Positions 38,598 to 49,286 of a stretch of 64,000 nt of DNA are shown piece by piece; position 1 is the first letter of the stretch; each line of letters opens with the position of its first letter. Under the pieces are notes generated by a model. The model made no database searches, was not told the DNA's origin, and was given only the letters and a program-made list of their open reading frames with translations. This DNA comes from Bdellovibrionales bacterium (lineage in GTDB: Bacteria; Bdellovibrionota; Bdellovibrionia; Bdellovibrionales; Bdellovibrionaceae). The position numbers were made by a program, and so were the translations under genes. The stretch covers positions 1-64,000 of the forward strand of contig JADJOV010000002.1 in NCBI GenBank assembly GCA_016713585.1, in the 5' to 3' direction.

Positions 38598-38813
38598 TTG
38601 GGAAATTTTTTGCACGTCCCCGTCATCATCTGGATACTTGCCATCGCCTTCACCATAGTGCCCTTTCAGAATTGCACTGTCGTGTCGACTTCATCCATAG
38701 CAGCACCGTCGTCTTCTTCTCATCTTTCGACGGACAACTCTACAACTTATTTTGTCTCAAAAACTTCTCGGCCTGATCATATTGTTCCGGAGCCACGTAA
38801 AGACGATCTATAA
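38598..38813 (+). CDS. Small predicted lipoprotein
   Basis: A 71-residue protein starting at TTG, with a hydrophobic signal segment (PVIIWILAIAFTIVPFQNC) ending in FQNC, a lipobox form frequent in Bdellovibrio lipoproteins. The rest is Ser/Thr-rich. Its last 74 bp overlap the 3' end of the convergent HD gene, so its true C-terminus may be shorter or the overlap may reflect a sequence error. Confidence 0.5.
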   Translation: MGNFLHVPVIIWILAIAFTIVPFQNCTVVSTSSIAAPSSSSHLSTDNSTTYFVSKTSRPDHIVPEPRKDDL

Positions 38814-40027
38814 TCCGTGTTCCTTCGTATTTTTGAAAAATTTCCGTGCACTTCTCAATCGGAATCGGCAGGTCCCAACGATCGTATTGATCAGTCACAT
38901 AAATCGGCATTGCCAAATCTTCGGCCGAAGAGGAATGATACTTAGAAAGGCGAGTCGTCGAAGATGACCAAATCACTTCAATTTTTTCTCCCTCTAAACT
39001 TTTCTTCATGTTTTCAGGTCGGGAGCTGTCACTCGTGTTGTGAAGTTCAACTAGAACTCGAAATGGACGTCGCTGACTTATTCGTTGGGCCCACTGGTTC
39101 TGGACCGAAGCTAAATGCTGATAAAGCTTATGATCGTCATAACTTGTATATTCACTGATTTTCGCAGGCAAAAAAAACTGACAATCTGTCGAGGTCAAAT
39201 AGCGATTCAACATTTCTTCGTAAATAATACTCTTATGATGAAAATAGACCATCAAATACATATGATGCCTAGAGATTAAAAAATCATCGAACGCATAGAG
39301 AGCTCGTAGATTCAATGCCAAAAACATCCGACCGTCCTTCTGATGAAAGGTCAAATTCTGCATCAACCAACCCTTATCGATCTTTCCATAGTTAGTCCCG
39401 CAAAAATAAGAATCTCTCTCGAGATAATCCATTCTATCGGCATCCAACTCTGAACTAACCATTTTGACTCAAAATTGGACGAAAATCCAAGCCAGAGTCA
39501 TTAAAAAAATCATCTCGACTCGGCAGGCTTTTATCAATTAGACAAGCGACATGGTAAGCTTCAATATCTGGAAAATTTTGTTTAATTGCCCGGGCTAAAT
39601 TTGAATCTGTCACATACTTTATTGTGTAGTCTTCATGATTAGCAATACGCCCACCTTGGACCGAATCGGTATAGGCTGCTATATTTAATGCACCAACCGC
39701 TGGCATCACTTGTTCAATGGTATGACTGAGCGGACCATGCCCGATATCGTGAAGAAGGGCCGCGAGCCGCACTGTCTGCCTAAAGCGAAACCGATGAGAT
39801 GGCTTGGCAAAAGGATAGGCTCGAAAAATCGAATCAAAAATTTGCCCAATCAAATGGCAAACTCCGAAAGAGTGAATATAACGGTTATGGGTAGCTCCCG
39901 GATAGCTAAATTCTGAAAATCCCAGCTGCTTAATATTACGCAGCCGCTGATATTCAGGAGTATCTATAATAGCTACTTCTGGATCTGAAAAACAGATGGA
40001 GCCATGGACTGGATCGCGAATTTCCAT
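38740..40027 (-). CDS. HD-domain phosphohydrolase (dGTPase-like; one-base shift)
   Basis: Metal-dependent HD phosphohydrolase of the dGTPase-like group. Metal ligands are seen in YIHSFGV and LLHDIGHGPLSHT. The frame breaks at 39460; removing one A from the AAAA run (CAAAATGG) gives ILSQMVSSELDADRMDYLERDS, a normal family sequence. Total about 429 residues. Starts 14 bp after the flagellin stop on the same strand, so it may be co-transcribed. Confidence 0.85.
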
Positions 40028-40041
40028 TGAGCTTTACCTTA

Positions 40042-40876
40042 CTATCCAAGAAGTTTCAAAGCAAGCTGTTGAGTCTGATTGGCCTGACCTAACACAGAGA
40101 CCCCGGCTTGCATCAATATATTATTTCTTGTCATCTCAGTTGTTTCCGCAGCGATATCAGCATCACGAATTCGTGAATTCGCAGCAGACATATTTTCGTC
40201 ATACACAAGCAAGTTATTGCTTGTCGACTGAAGCCTGTTCTGCATGGCGCCGAAATTGGCTCGAATGGCGTTCACTGAGGTGAGGGCATTATCAACCGAA
40301 GTCAATGAAAGCTGAGAGGACTCTTTTGTCGAAAGACCTTCCGCAACTAGACCCAAAGCTTCTAATGTGGAGTTCGCAGCACCGGCATTAAATGAAATTC
40401 TGTCTTTAAAGGGATCATTGTTCACACCTACCTGGATGTCGATGACTCCACCGGTCCCATTGAGAAGATCAAATCCATTGTGATTTGTTGATTCGGTCAC
40501 CCTTTGAATTTCTGATTTCAGCTGTTGATACTCGACATCGAGAAATTTTCGTTCAGTGTCTCCAATAGTATCTGAAGCAGATTGCACACCTAGCTCGCGG
40601 AGGCGAATAAGCATATTTGAGACTTCGTTGAGACTTCCCTCTGCAATTTGGACTAAAGAAATACCGTCATTGGCGTTTCTGTTTGCCTGTCTAAGACCCC
40701 CGAATTTGCGCCTTCAGATTTTCACTAATCGCAAGCCCTGCTGCATCGTCAGCCGCCTGATTGATTCGCAATCCTGAAGCCAATCTCGCCATCGCCCGAC
40801 TCTGATTGAGACCCGTCATGTAAAGATTTTTCTGAGTATTCAGTGCATTCACATTCGTCGCAATACGCATTCCCAT
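40042..40876 (-). CDS. fliC: Flagellin (one-base shift)
   Basis: N- and C-terminal flagellin domains: MGMRIATNVNALNTQ, LASGLRINQAADDAAGLAISE at the start and NNILMQAGVSVLGQANQTQ at the end. It is short (about 277 residues), nearly without the variable middle. A C5 run at 40697-40701 breaks the frame; four C restores QIRGLRQANRNANDGISLVQ. A candidate sigma-28 promoter and a duplicated ribosome site lie upstream. Confidence 0.92.
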
Positions 40877-40879
40877 AGA

Positions 40880-40909
40880 TCATCCTCCTTGCAATACTCA
40901 TCCTCCTTG
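40880..40909 (-). promoter_or_regulatory. Duplicated Shine-Dalgarno region of flagellin
   Basis: CAAGGAGGATGA occurs twice, at 40880-40891 and 40898-40909 (complement of TCATCCTCCTTG), 18 bp apart. The upstream copy sits in front of an out-of-frame ATG. Confidence 0.7.
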
Positions 40910-40972
40910 ATGTTCGCCATCCATTTGGCTTCAAAGTCCAATCCGTGGACTTATGATTTATTACTAGATCTC

Positions 40973-40999
40973 AGATCGGCGCGTTTCAAAACGAGTTAA
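40973..40999 (-). promoter_or_regulatory. Candidate sigma-28 (FliA) promoter of flagellin
   Basis: On the minus strand TTAACTCG, 11 bp, then GCCGATCT. Compared with TAAAGTTT-N11-GCCGATAA this matches 6 of 8 in the -10 element and 4 of 8 in the -35 element, with correct spacing. It lies about 97 bp upstream of the flagellin start. Confidence 0.55.
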
Positions 41000-41058
41000 G
41001 TCCAGATTTGAAACGATTTGAAAAAAGATGAAAAAACCAATAAAAGGTCCTGAAAATT

Positions 41059-41223
41059 CTACCAACCACGACTTTTGAGTTGTTCCTTAATATAGATCAA
41101 TGAAGCCTTTTCTGTTCCATCGTAGGCTTTCAAACCCAAGGTTTCTAGATAGTCAACAAAGTCGGCCGGCCTTTTAAGACCTTTTCGAGGAGCAGATTCA
41201 AAAATTTGAGGACAGAAGGGCAC
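41059..41223 (-). CDS. Small uncharacterised protein, 54 residues
   Basis: GTG at 41221-41223 with AAGGA about 8 bp upstream. The sequence contains PADFVDYLETLG, LKAYDGTEKAS and a charged end EQLKSRGW, which looks protein-like (helical) rather than random. It lies between flagellin and the HNH gene. It may instead be the C-terminal piece of a larger lost gene. No function proposed. Confidence 0.4.
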   Translation of the reverse strand: MPFCPQIFESAPRKGLKRPADFVDYLETLGLKAYDGTEKASLIYIKEQLKSRGW

Positions 41224-41345
41224 GTCTTTGTTCCTTCATTATAAGGGGTCGGTCATCCATGACTCATGGGCCTCTTGGCCGGCCCTGAAACCCGCCGTTG
41301 AATGCTCGTCGTGAGCGTCCAAGCAAAAAGAATCAGATGATGGAA

Positions 41346-42239
41346 TCAACATCCGGCTGTGTAACGATACTGATTGTGGCGACTGCAAAGCGGTCTCAGA
41401 TTTTGAAACTCATTCCCGCCGCCGGCAAACCGAGGCTTGATATGGTCAACCTGGAGAAAATGTTTCGACCCGCAAATCTTTCCAGTCCTTGAATCCTTAA
41501 ACTGACACCCAAGATTCGGACTCAAAATGATTTTTCTGACCGAGGATGGAATCGGCTTCCCAGAGATATTCTGAGTGCCTTTGACTTCCGCCGCGGAATT
41601 TGACTCCGTACTGGGGGACGGTGACCTGTGATTCTTAACGGAAGTATTGACTCCGGTTCGCTGTTTGACATAGCGCTGAGCAAGACTCGTAATCACCTCA
41701 GCAAATGTGGCCCCAGGCAGGGTGTGGGATAACAGCTCCCTTCGCTCGATCTAGAATTTCCATTTGCTCTTTGCTTAAGGTCAATTCAATTCTGACAGAT
41801 TCATCTTTCTGAATTTTCTGCTTGAACTGAGTCTGGGGTGATAGGTTAAATTCCTTGGCCAATATCAATTCACTCTCTGGCCCGGTTTTATTCTCAAGCC
41901 TTGCAAGAAGGTCCCATTTTCGATCTTGTTTCCAAGCTCTGGAACTTGCTGCATCATTCGCGCGACATCGATTCGGCGCTGGGCACTGGCCGGAGTGTAG
42001 CCGATCTCCCTGACCAAGTAGTCAAACAAACTGGAGCAGGCCATAGGAAGGTAGAGCTTTCGCAGATCGATCTCGAGAATAATTTGCAATACTTGATGGG
42101 TCAGTTTGCGCTCTTCGGCCACTCGGTTTTTAAGTTCGTAATGGAGCTCTTCGTTTTTGAGCGTGGACAAGTTTTCACAGGCAGATTGAAGTGATTGAGG
42201 CGCTTGAGCCACTTCGGTGGAGTTAAATTTTTGAGTCAT
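41346..42239 (-). CDS. HNH endonuclease-like protein (two frame breaks)
   Basis: The N-terminal part (ATG at 42239) has NEELHYELKNRVAEERKLTHQ, then SLFDYLVREIGYTPASAQRRIDVAR, a helical domain seen in a family of HNH nucleases common in Bdellovibrio-like genomes. After shifts near 41905 and 41712 the C-terminus shows the HNH motif: CQFKDSRTGKICGS, LQVDHIKPRFAGGGNE, LRPLCSRHN, with zinc-binding CxxC-type cysteines. The linker between carries SESAE-rich sequence. As broken, the product is dead; it may be intact with indel correction. Confidence 0.7.
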
Positions 42240-42302
42240 GGTTGATTCCTTTCTGGTGGTTGAAATTTCAGAGGGAGTATAACATGGATTTTTGGAGTGC
42301 AT

Positions 42303-42577
42303 TTTTTAGGTTTTTGCAAATTGAGATAGTCTTTGGACGAGACGAATAGATTGCCTGCAAATTGTTAAAACGGCCCCCAGTGTGGCGATTAACGATAGGA
42401 GCCGGGACCATCGCATTTTCATTTTTTTAGTAAGTCAGGGGCCGTCTGGTGAAAGAAAAAAAGTCGTCAATGGCAAAATGCATGACAAAGAGCATGATAA
42501 GCAAAATATTAATGTAAATGTAACTGGCCAGCCTTCGACGGGCAGATACTCAATTTGATAAACAAGCTCCAATCAAT
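42303..42577. other. Intergenic region with an 8-bp inverted repeat
   Basis: No convincing gene. ACGGCCCC at 42370-42377 and GGGGCCGT at 42438-42445 could pair with a 60-base loop. AT-rich stretches follow. Confidence 0.4.
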
Positions 42578-43307
42578 TTAAACCCGAACCCCCACAAATT
42601 CCAGAAAGAGGCGGGTCACCTTCGTTGGATTAGCATCCCACACTTTAAACAATTCTTTGCAACACGTCGTTTGCAACACCGAGGAACTTCCAGCGACCGT
42701 CCCACTCTGACAACCATACTCTTGAATATGAATAGGCTTAAGTTTTGCCACAGTGATCACATGACCAACTTTGTTTTTTATCTCATCAACTCTTGCTTGA
42801 GAACCACCAGCTTCTAAAGGGTAGTAATTGCAGGCTACAAAATCACTGATAGTCTGATTGAGGGCATCTAATCCCGCACGAATAGTTTCTCCCCTGCCCC
42901 CAGTCAAACCAGCTAAAGATGCTGTAACGCCCACGGAAAGTGACGAAGAAATCCCACTCGTTCTAATCGTCCGTGCAAAAGCGGCCGCCGAGGCATAAAA
43001 CCGCCAGTAGTTCATCCAAAATTTTGTATTTTGAGCCTCTGGAAGATAGTCAATTTCATTTCCTATTTGTAAACTAATTACATTTACATTTGGCAGATGA
43101 TTCAAAACAAAAGTTAACGCATTCGCGTAACGGCAAGCAACTATATCAATACTCGTCTGAGTGCTAGGCAGAGAAGGATCCGACAAAAATAGGGACGAAC
43201 TCATTGCAGAGGGAAGACCCCAAATATTTGTGGTCGACAAACTCAAATTAAGTTTCATCTTCAATTGAAGAGTCGGCAGAACTGCATTGAACGGAGAGGC
43301 GCATCTC
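42578..43307 (-). pseudogene. Glycosidase-like TIM-barrel protein, interrupted by an ISL3 element
   Basis: About 240 residues resembling a glycoside hydrolase barrel: LQIGNEIDYLP (candidate acid/base Glu), NYYPLEAGG, and HIQEYGCQSG (candidate nucleophile Glu). The readable frame to 43423 includes inserted-element DNA. The real N-terminus lies on the other side of the element: joining at CATCTC gives an open frame from GTG at 44920-44922 (MNFTSGNFCGTR then CASPFNAVLPT) with GAGGAG 6 bp upstream. The catalytic family cannot be assigned. Confidence 0.55.
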
Positions 43308-44875
43308 GGTTCTCCGTTTTTTAGAAGGTGATACGAAGCATTAGGACCTTCAATCAAAGTCAGCCGTCGACGGATCCGCCTTGGGAGACTCTGTCCCCAA
43401 ACCCTCTCGTTACGGCCGGTCATCGTGACCGCCCGTCCAGGTTTTAAAAAAAAAGTCCACCTTATTGGCCTCTTTTGTTGTTTAATTTAGTTGCCAAAAA
43501 ACCTCACAACATAAGGAGCCAAGGATGGACTTCTCTAATGTCATCATTAATGCACTCGGTTTGCAAGATGTTCAGATTGAAAAGATAGAACAAAACAAGA
43601 ATGATCTCAGCCTTAAGATTGTGGCGCGACAAGCAAGTCGGCTTGCCGCTGTTATCACTGCCAAGGCCCAATTTTGTATGTTCACGAGTGGAAAGAACGA
43701 ACTATCAAGGGGCCCCCATTTGGGGCCTTTCTTACGTGACTATCCTTCTATATCAACTTCGCGGATCTTGTCACATTTGCGATGACAGAGTGAGATCCGC
43801 CAAGCCGACATTTGTCATCCGACAGTTTGAAAACATGGACCTTGGCGCTCTGCGAACTCGCCGGTCGATTGATGGAAGAAATGCCCTGCGGTGCCGTGGC
43901 AAGGTGGCTGGGTCTTAACTCAAAGACAATGTGGGATCTTGACCAATATCGAATGAAATCGATGAAGCCACTCATGAAATTGCCAGAGAAAATAGATCTC
44001 TCAAAAATGAGTGCTGATGAAGTTCATTTAGAACCATGCCTAAAGTGGACAGTATCACAAAGCCTGAGATCAAGTTCGTGACTAACTTGGTTTGTTACAA
44101 AGAAGGTAAAGTTTTATCAAATGCGCCCGGACGAGATGCTAAAGCCCTGGCAACGTGTCTGAAGATTCTTTCGCCGGAACAAAGGGCCTCGATTAAGACC
44201 TTTGCTGTTGATATGCATGAGCCTTTCATGGCGGCTATTCGTAAGCTTTGTCCCAATGCCCAGATCTGTGTGGATAGGTTTCATTTGGCAGAGCGGGTTA
44301 ATGATGCCTTTGATGAACTCCGCAAGGCCGAGTTTAAAAAAGCCAAAGACAGCAACGACACTTTTCAATTGGGAATGCTCTCGCCGCAGAAGGTTTGTCT
44401 TGGTTGAGCGGAAAAGAAGCTAAAGAAAGGGTGACTTAAAAAAATGCTAGATAGGCTGAAGGAACCAAATAAAAATATTCTTAACGGTATGATTTTAATC
44501 GAACACTTTCATCGAATGTTGGACAAAACTGACGTCATTGAATTTAGAAAATCCTTGCTCCTTTTGGTATGGCTTTGTTCCTTAGTACTGGAATAACAGC
44601 CTTCAAAAAATCTGCATCGTTAATCAGAAAGTACCGAAACTACATTGAGGCTTATATCAATTCAAAGCTCACCACGGCAAAATCTGAGGGGCTGAATAAC
44701 AAAATCAAGGTCCTCAGACGTTCCGGATATGGCTATACGAACCAGACCTCTTACCTCAACAAAATCTTGCAAAGATGCGGCTATTTAAACTCAAGATTTA
44801 TCAAGACTTCAGACTGGTTTTGGAGGCTTCCCGCAGACTTGGCACAAAACACCCCCTTCTAAAAAACGGAGAGGC
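43308..44875. mobile_element. ISL3-family insertion sequence
   Basis: The element is about 1.57 kb, bounded by an 18-bp perfect inverted repeat (TCTCCGTTTTTTAGAAGG at 43311-43328 and its complement at 44855-44872). Flanks share CATCTC on both sides (43302-43307 and 44879-44884), consistent with a duplication, though the ISL3 norm is 8 bp, so the exact ends are uncertain by a few bases. It lies within the glycosidase-like gene. Confidence 0.7.
43525..44862 (+). pseudogene. ISL3-family transposase, broken
   Basis: Fragments in several frames together form an ISL3 transposase: ELAGRLMEEMPCGAVARWLGL (helix-turn-helix region), FAVDMHEPFMAAIRKLCPNA and ICVDRFHLAERVNDAFDELR (DDE core with catalytic Asp), and EGLNNKIKVLRRSGYGYTN near the end. 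Several frame changes lie between about 43670 and 44560. The ATG at 43525 follows a good ribosome site (AAGGAG). It cannot make a full product as written. Confidence 0.75.
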
Positions 44876-45062
44876 GGCCATCTCGTCCCGCAAAAATTGC
44901 CACTCGTAAAGTTCATTGACACAAGTATCTCCTCAGAGTGTTTAAAACGAAAAAGCCGCTGGCACTAATTTGGCAAGAAGATTGACATCAACAATGGACA
45001 GCGATGGACGTCTTTGGGTCATCCTCAGTAAGCAATTGTCCATGAAAATGGGAGCAAAAACA

Positions 45063-45878
45063 GTGAAGACAGATTATTTTTTCAACTCCATTCTTCTTAA
45101 TCGTTTCCTGATTGCGACTATCTTGATCACATCCAGCCTCTCAAGCAAGGTCGTGCTAGCGCAAAGTGAACCGAAGCCTGAATCTAATTTTTCCAATCTC
45201 CCGGCGCCGCTATATCCACAGGACGAAGCAGTTACCAAGGCCATAACCCAAGCGGGACCCATAGCAGATGCCGCCCGAACACTCGGGACAACGACTCATG
45301 AAATATTAAAGAGCATGAATGACAGTAACGGCCAGGATCCTAAATTCTTCTTTACGGCTACTGTTGGGTCAATTGTTTGGCTCAATCGCAGACTCAAAAG
45401 CTGCGGGCAACCTTCGTCAGGGTGATCGTATTCTCGTTGGCATCACCAGAAGCAAATAAACGAGCAACTACTGGCTATTCGAAATTATACTGTGATGGGA
45501 ATGACCGAAGAGCAGGCCCTTGCCCAGTCGGGCCAAGGTCCGGTCACCCCAGGATCTGAGACTCGGGCCTGTGACAGCAATCACAATGACGGAGATATTG
45601 CAAATCGCTGGTGCCATGCCGCTATTGTGGATTCAGTTAACCAATACTTACTCCTCATGGGCGTGAATCCAGTTCTTTCGGCCGTTCTAGGATCACTCCC
45701 AATTTTCTTTAAAGAATATGTTGTCGACTCGCACCCCTCAAAGTCGGACATGGTCGTGGGTGAGATTCAAATTTTTACCTTCAATAAAGCAAAACCCAAA
45801 GATGGTTCCATTTCTGTGACTGGCTTCGCAGATGGCGCCGTTTTTCTCACCTATCGAGGAAAGTTCAGGGGCCTCTAG
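45063..45878 (+). CDS. Secreted protein of unknown function (compensating frame breaks)
   Basis: GTG at 45063 opens a signal peptide (LIATILITSSLSSKVVLAQ). After about 100 residues the frame leaves at about 45373, continues in another frame (GQLFGSIADSKAAGNLRQGDRILVGIT), and returns near 45455 (KQINEQLLAIRNYTVMGMTEEQALAQSG). The rest (CDSNHNDGDIANRWCHAAIVDS) has paired cysteines, then a hydrophobic stretch. Total about 270 residues. No family recognised. Probably a real exported protein with two indel errors. Confidence 0.55.
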
Positions 45879-46008
45879 AAGTAGACACGATGCTTGGTGG
45901 CTGAACTACGATTGCATAGACCGTAACATTTGAAATGATCTTGAAGGATCGTTTTGCTTTGATGATTTCTATTTTAGGCTGACAAGCGTCGACCGCCTCG
46001 CTGGCACC

Positions 46009-46527
46009 TCAAATGTATAGCGGCAAAACACCGGCCATCTTCTTCCTTTTGAGCGAGAGGACGAGTTCATATTCCATAAACACATTGTCTCCATGAGTCT
46101 CTGTTTCGATTGAAACACGAGCGCTCCTTGCCGTACCACGAAACCGACCCTCAACGCGCTCATCTGAGACAAGGCACTTGTCAACGAGGAGATTGATTGC
46201 TGATACCTCATCACAGCAGAAATGGACATCGGAGTCAGCTCGTCTCAAGAAATTAGCACTGAAACTTTTGAATACAAAGCTAACAGGCGCCTTCTCTTGC
46301 TGAATGCGCTGTAATACCTGAAGTGCGATTGAAAGCTCAGCACCCATCGCAAGAGCTCCAAAATACATTGAACCCAAGTGATTTTTTGTCACCCAATTCA
46401 GCGGCAAAAAAACAATCGCCTTTTCTTTGGTCAAACCAATAATTTTGGGCTGTGAAATCCCTAGAAGGGGGATTTTCACTAGACTCAAGAATTTCACAAA
46501 CCGATTGAGTGCACGAATTCCTGTCAT
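46009..46527 (-). CDS. DUF4442-type hotdog thioesterase-like protein
   Basis: 172 residues with the hotdog-like sequence LPLNWVTKNHLGSMYFGALAMGAE, which fits DUF4442/thioesterase proteins (NHLGSMYFGA is the family-like motif). Start overlaps the alaS stop by 4 bp. Substrate unknown; may act on an acyl-CoA or acyl-ACP. Confidence 0.7.
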   Translation of the reverse strand: MTGIRALNRFVKFLSLVKIPLLGISQPKIIGLTKEKAIVFLPLNWVTKNHLGSMYFGALAMGAELSIALQVLQRIQQEKAPVSFVFKSFSANFLRRADSDVHFCCDEVSAINLLVDKCLVSDERVEGRFRGTARSARVSIETETHGDNVFMEYELVLSLKRKKMAGVLPLYI

Positions 46528-49235
46528 AGCGCCTTCAGCCTTTGCTGAAGGCTGTTTCTCACCTCACTGAGCTTGCTCCGGTCTGGCGCTGCCCCTTGGG
46601 CAAAGTCTGGACGCCCTCCTCCTTTGCCGCCCATCATCCCAGCAATTTCCTTTAAGAGATCTCCGGCCTTGTAAGAATCAAGCAAGTCTTTGGTCACGCA
46701 GACATTGACGGGATGCGCCCCTCCACCTGTTCCGACCAAAACGACAATTCCAGATTGAATTCTATTTTTGGCTTCATCTGAAATCTTCGCCAGAACCTCT
46801 CTGTCTTCAATTGGCAAATCACCAAAAACCAACTTGGAATCTTTCCCAAACCTGATCGCCGTTTGCACAAGATCACTCACCGAGACCTGAGCCCCTTGAA
46901 GTTTCTTAATTTCCCTCTCAAGATTTTTTATCTCACTCTTTTTTTCCTCGATCCAGCTCTCAAGCGGCTTCTCATCAACAGGAGCAAGACCGGCACTCGC
47001 CCGAGCCTTCCCCAATGCTGAAATCGAAGTTAATGCGTACGTTATTGCGTGTTCACCCGTGATCGCTTCAATTCGACGAATCCCGGAGCTGACCCCACCT
47101 TCTGAAATTATTTTGAACATGCGAATCTGAGAAGTATTTCGAACATGGGTCCCTCCGCAAAGCTCACAGGAAAATTTGCCCATATTTATCACGCGAACTT
47201 CATCCCCATATTTCTCGCCGAACAAAGCCATGGCCCCTGTTGCCACAGCCTCTTTCATTGACATGACTTGCGAGGCCACATCAACTGACTGACCTATTTG
47301 TTCATTCACACTCGATTCTATCTTTTGAATTTCCTCGAGACTTAACGTCTTATTGTGAGTGAAATCAAAGCGCAATCGATCGGGATCCACAGACGAGCCC
47401 GCCTGAGTGACATGATCCCCTAGAACCGACCTGAGAGCCGCATGCATCAGATGTGTTGCCGAGTGATTGGCCTCTGTATTCCTTCTTGCTGAATAGCTAA
47501 CTTTGGCCAATAGCACTTCTCCAGTTCTTAACTCCCCTTGTTCAACCGTCACCGCATGAAAGTAAATTTTATCGCGCCTTGTGCATCCATGAACAGTTGC
47601 TTTAAAAGGTTCACCGTCTTCCCTATAACACCCGCCAATGCGTTAGTTAATTCACCCTGATCGCCAACCTGACCACCGCCCTCAGCATAAAAGCTTGTTT
47701 TATCGAGGACCACAAACCCTGCCTCTCCGGCGCGAAGGCTGCTGACATGGGTTTTGCCGTTTGAAAGACCGAGAACTCGCGCCGAAGTTTCCATGGTTTC
47801 ATATCCAACAAATTGGGTTCCCTTGTGCTGCTCATACAGTTCTTGACTCAAGGTCAGAAGATGAACTTCATCTGACGCCAAAGCCTGTCCTTTCCAGGAG
47901 GTTTTCGCCTTGATTCGGGCTTGGTTCATTTGAGTTTCAAATCCCTTCTCGTCAATGCTCATGCCCTTTTCTTCAGCCATAAGCTTCGTCAGATCAACGG
48001 GGAATCCATAGGTGTCATAAAGTTTAAAAACAGTCTCACCAGGAATGATGGACTGGCCAAGTGATTGAGCCCGCAAAAATTCCTGATTGAACATCTCTGT
48101 CCCTTGATCAAGGGTGGCCGAAAATCTTTGCTCTTCATCCTTGACTGTCGATAGAATAATATCTCTCCGAGAGCGAAGTTCTGGATAAATATCACCCATG
48201 CTTTCGATCAGACTTTCAATCATGCTTGGCAAAATTGATTGTGTCGCGTTCAGTTTTCGCCCAAAACGAAGAGCTCGCCGAATAATTCTTCTTAAAACGT
48301 AGCCCCGTCCATCATTTGCAGGCATTGCCCCATCAGCAATTAAAAAGCCCGTGCTTCGGCAATGATCGGCCATCACTCGAAGGGCCGCCGTCCGCTCCCG
48401 AATTTCCGAAAACTGCGCAAGCACCTTGGGATCTATGATATAGTCTGCACCAGTCACTTTGCAGGCTTTTGCGATCAGTGGCGCAAATAAATCAGTATTA
48501 TAATTATTGAAATTTCCTTGTATGGCAGCCACCACTCGCTCCAGCCCAGCCCCTGTATCAACAGATGGTTTCGGGAGAGGATCCATAACCCCAGGAGCTT
48601 TTTCATAAAACTGCATAAAAACTAAATTCCAAATTTCAATAAACCGATCTTCGCCAGCGATAATTCCTTTGTAAGGATCGGACTCCCTTCCGCACTCGGG
48701 CCATGATCAAAAAAGATCTCAGAGCAAGGTCCACAGGGACCCGTATCACCCATTCTCCAAAAATTATCTTTTTCTCCCAGTCGAAAAATTCGATCTTTCG
48801 GAAGGCCTTCCTGCTTGTGCCATATGTCAGCGGCCTCATCATCAGTTTCAAAGACCGTGACGTAGAGTTTTTCCTTTGGAATTCCGAACTCTTTTGTCAG
48901 GAGCTCCCAAGCATAGTGAATTGCATCCTTCTTAAAGTAGTCCCCAAAAGAAAAGTTCCCCAGCATTTCAAAAATGTATGGTGTCTGGCCGTAAACCCAA
49001 CATTATCCAGGTCATTATGTTTGCCTCCGGCCCGAACACATTTTTGAACGGAAACAGCTTTTGTATAGTCCCTTTTCTCTATGCCTAAAAATGCGTTTTT
49101 AAATTGATTCATTCCAGCGTTTGCAAAAAGTAAGGTCGCATCATTCTCTGGAATCAGCGATGAACTTTTGACTTGGGTATGAGCATTCCTCTGAAAATAG
49201 TCTACAAATACACTGCGGATTTCATGACTTTTCAT
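46524..49235 (-). CDS. alaS: Alanyl-tRNA synthetase (three frame breaks)
   Basis: Charges tRNA-Ala. The protein of about 900 residues is readable in four consecutive frames. N-terminus: SSSLIPENDATLLFANAGMNQFK, and RHHTF. First break near 48965 in a T5 run: adding one T gives FFEMLGNFSFGDYF. Second break near 48660 (restores EDRFIEIWNLVFMQF). Third near 47560 (restores FHAVTVEQGE). Editing domain: NHSATHLMHAAL and CGGTHVRNTSQI. C-terminal region: IAGMMGGKGGGRPDFAQG. Because this gene is essential and single, sequence errors are the best explanation. Confidence 0.92.
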
Positions 49236-49286
49236 ATTTTTACTACCTTTTTATCCTTCATTTTTTCACTACTGTTTAATTTTTAA

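Noticed and set aside
45931..45957. Short hairpin after the secreted protein gene
   Set aside because: The stem has a mismatch and only four paired bases in its core; not enough to call a terminator.
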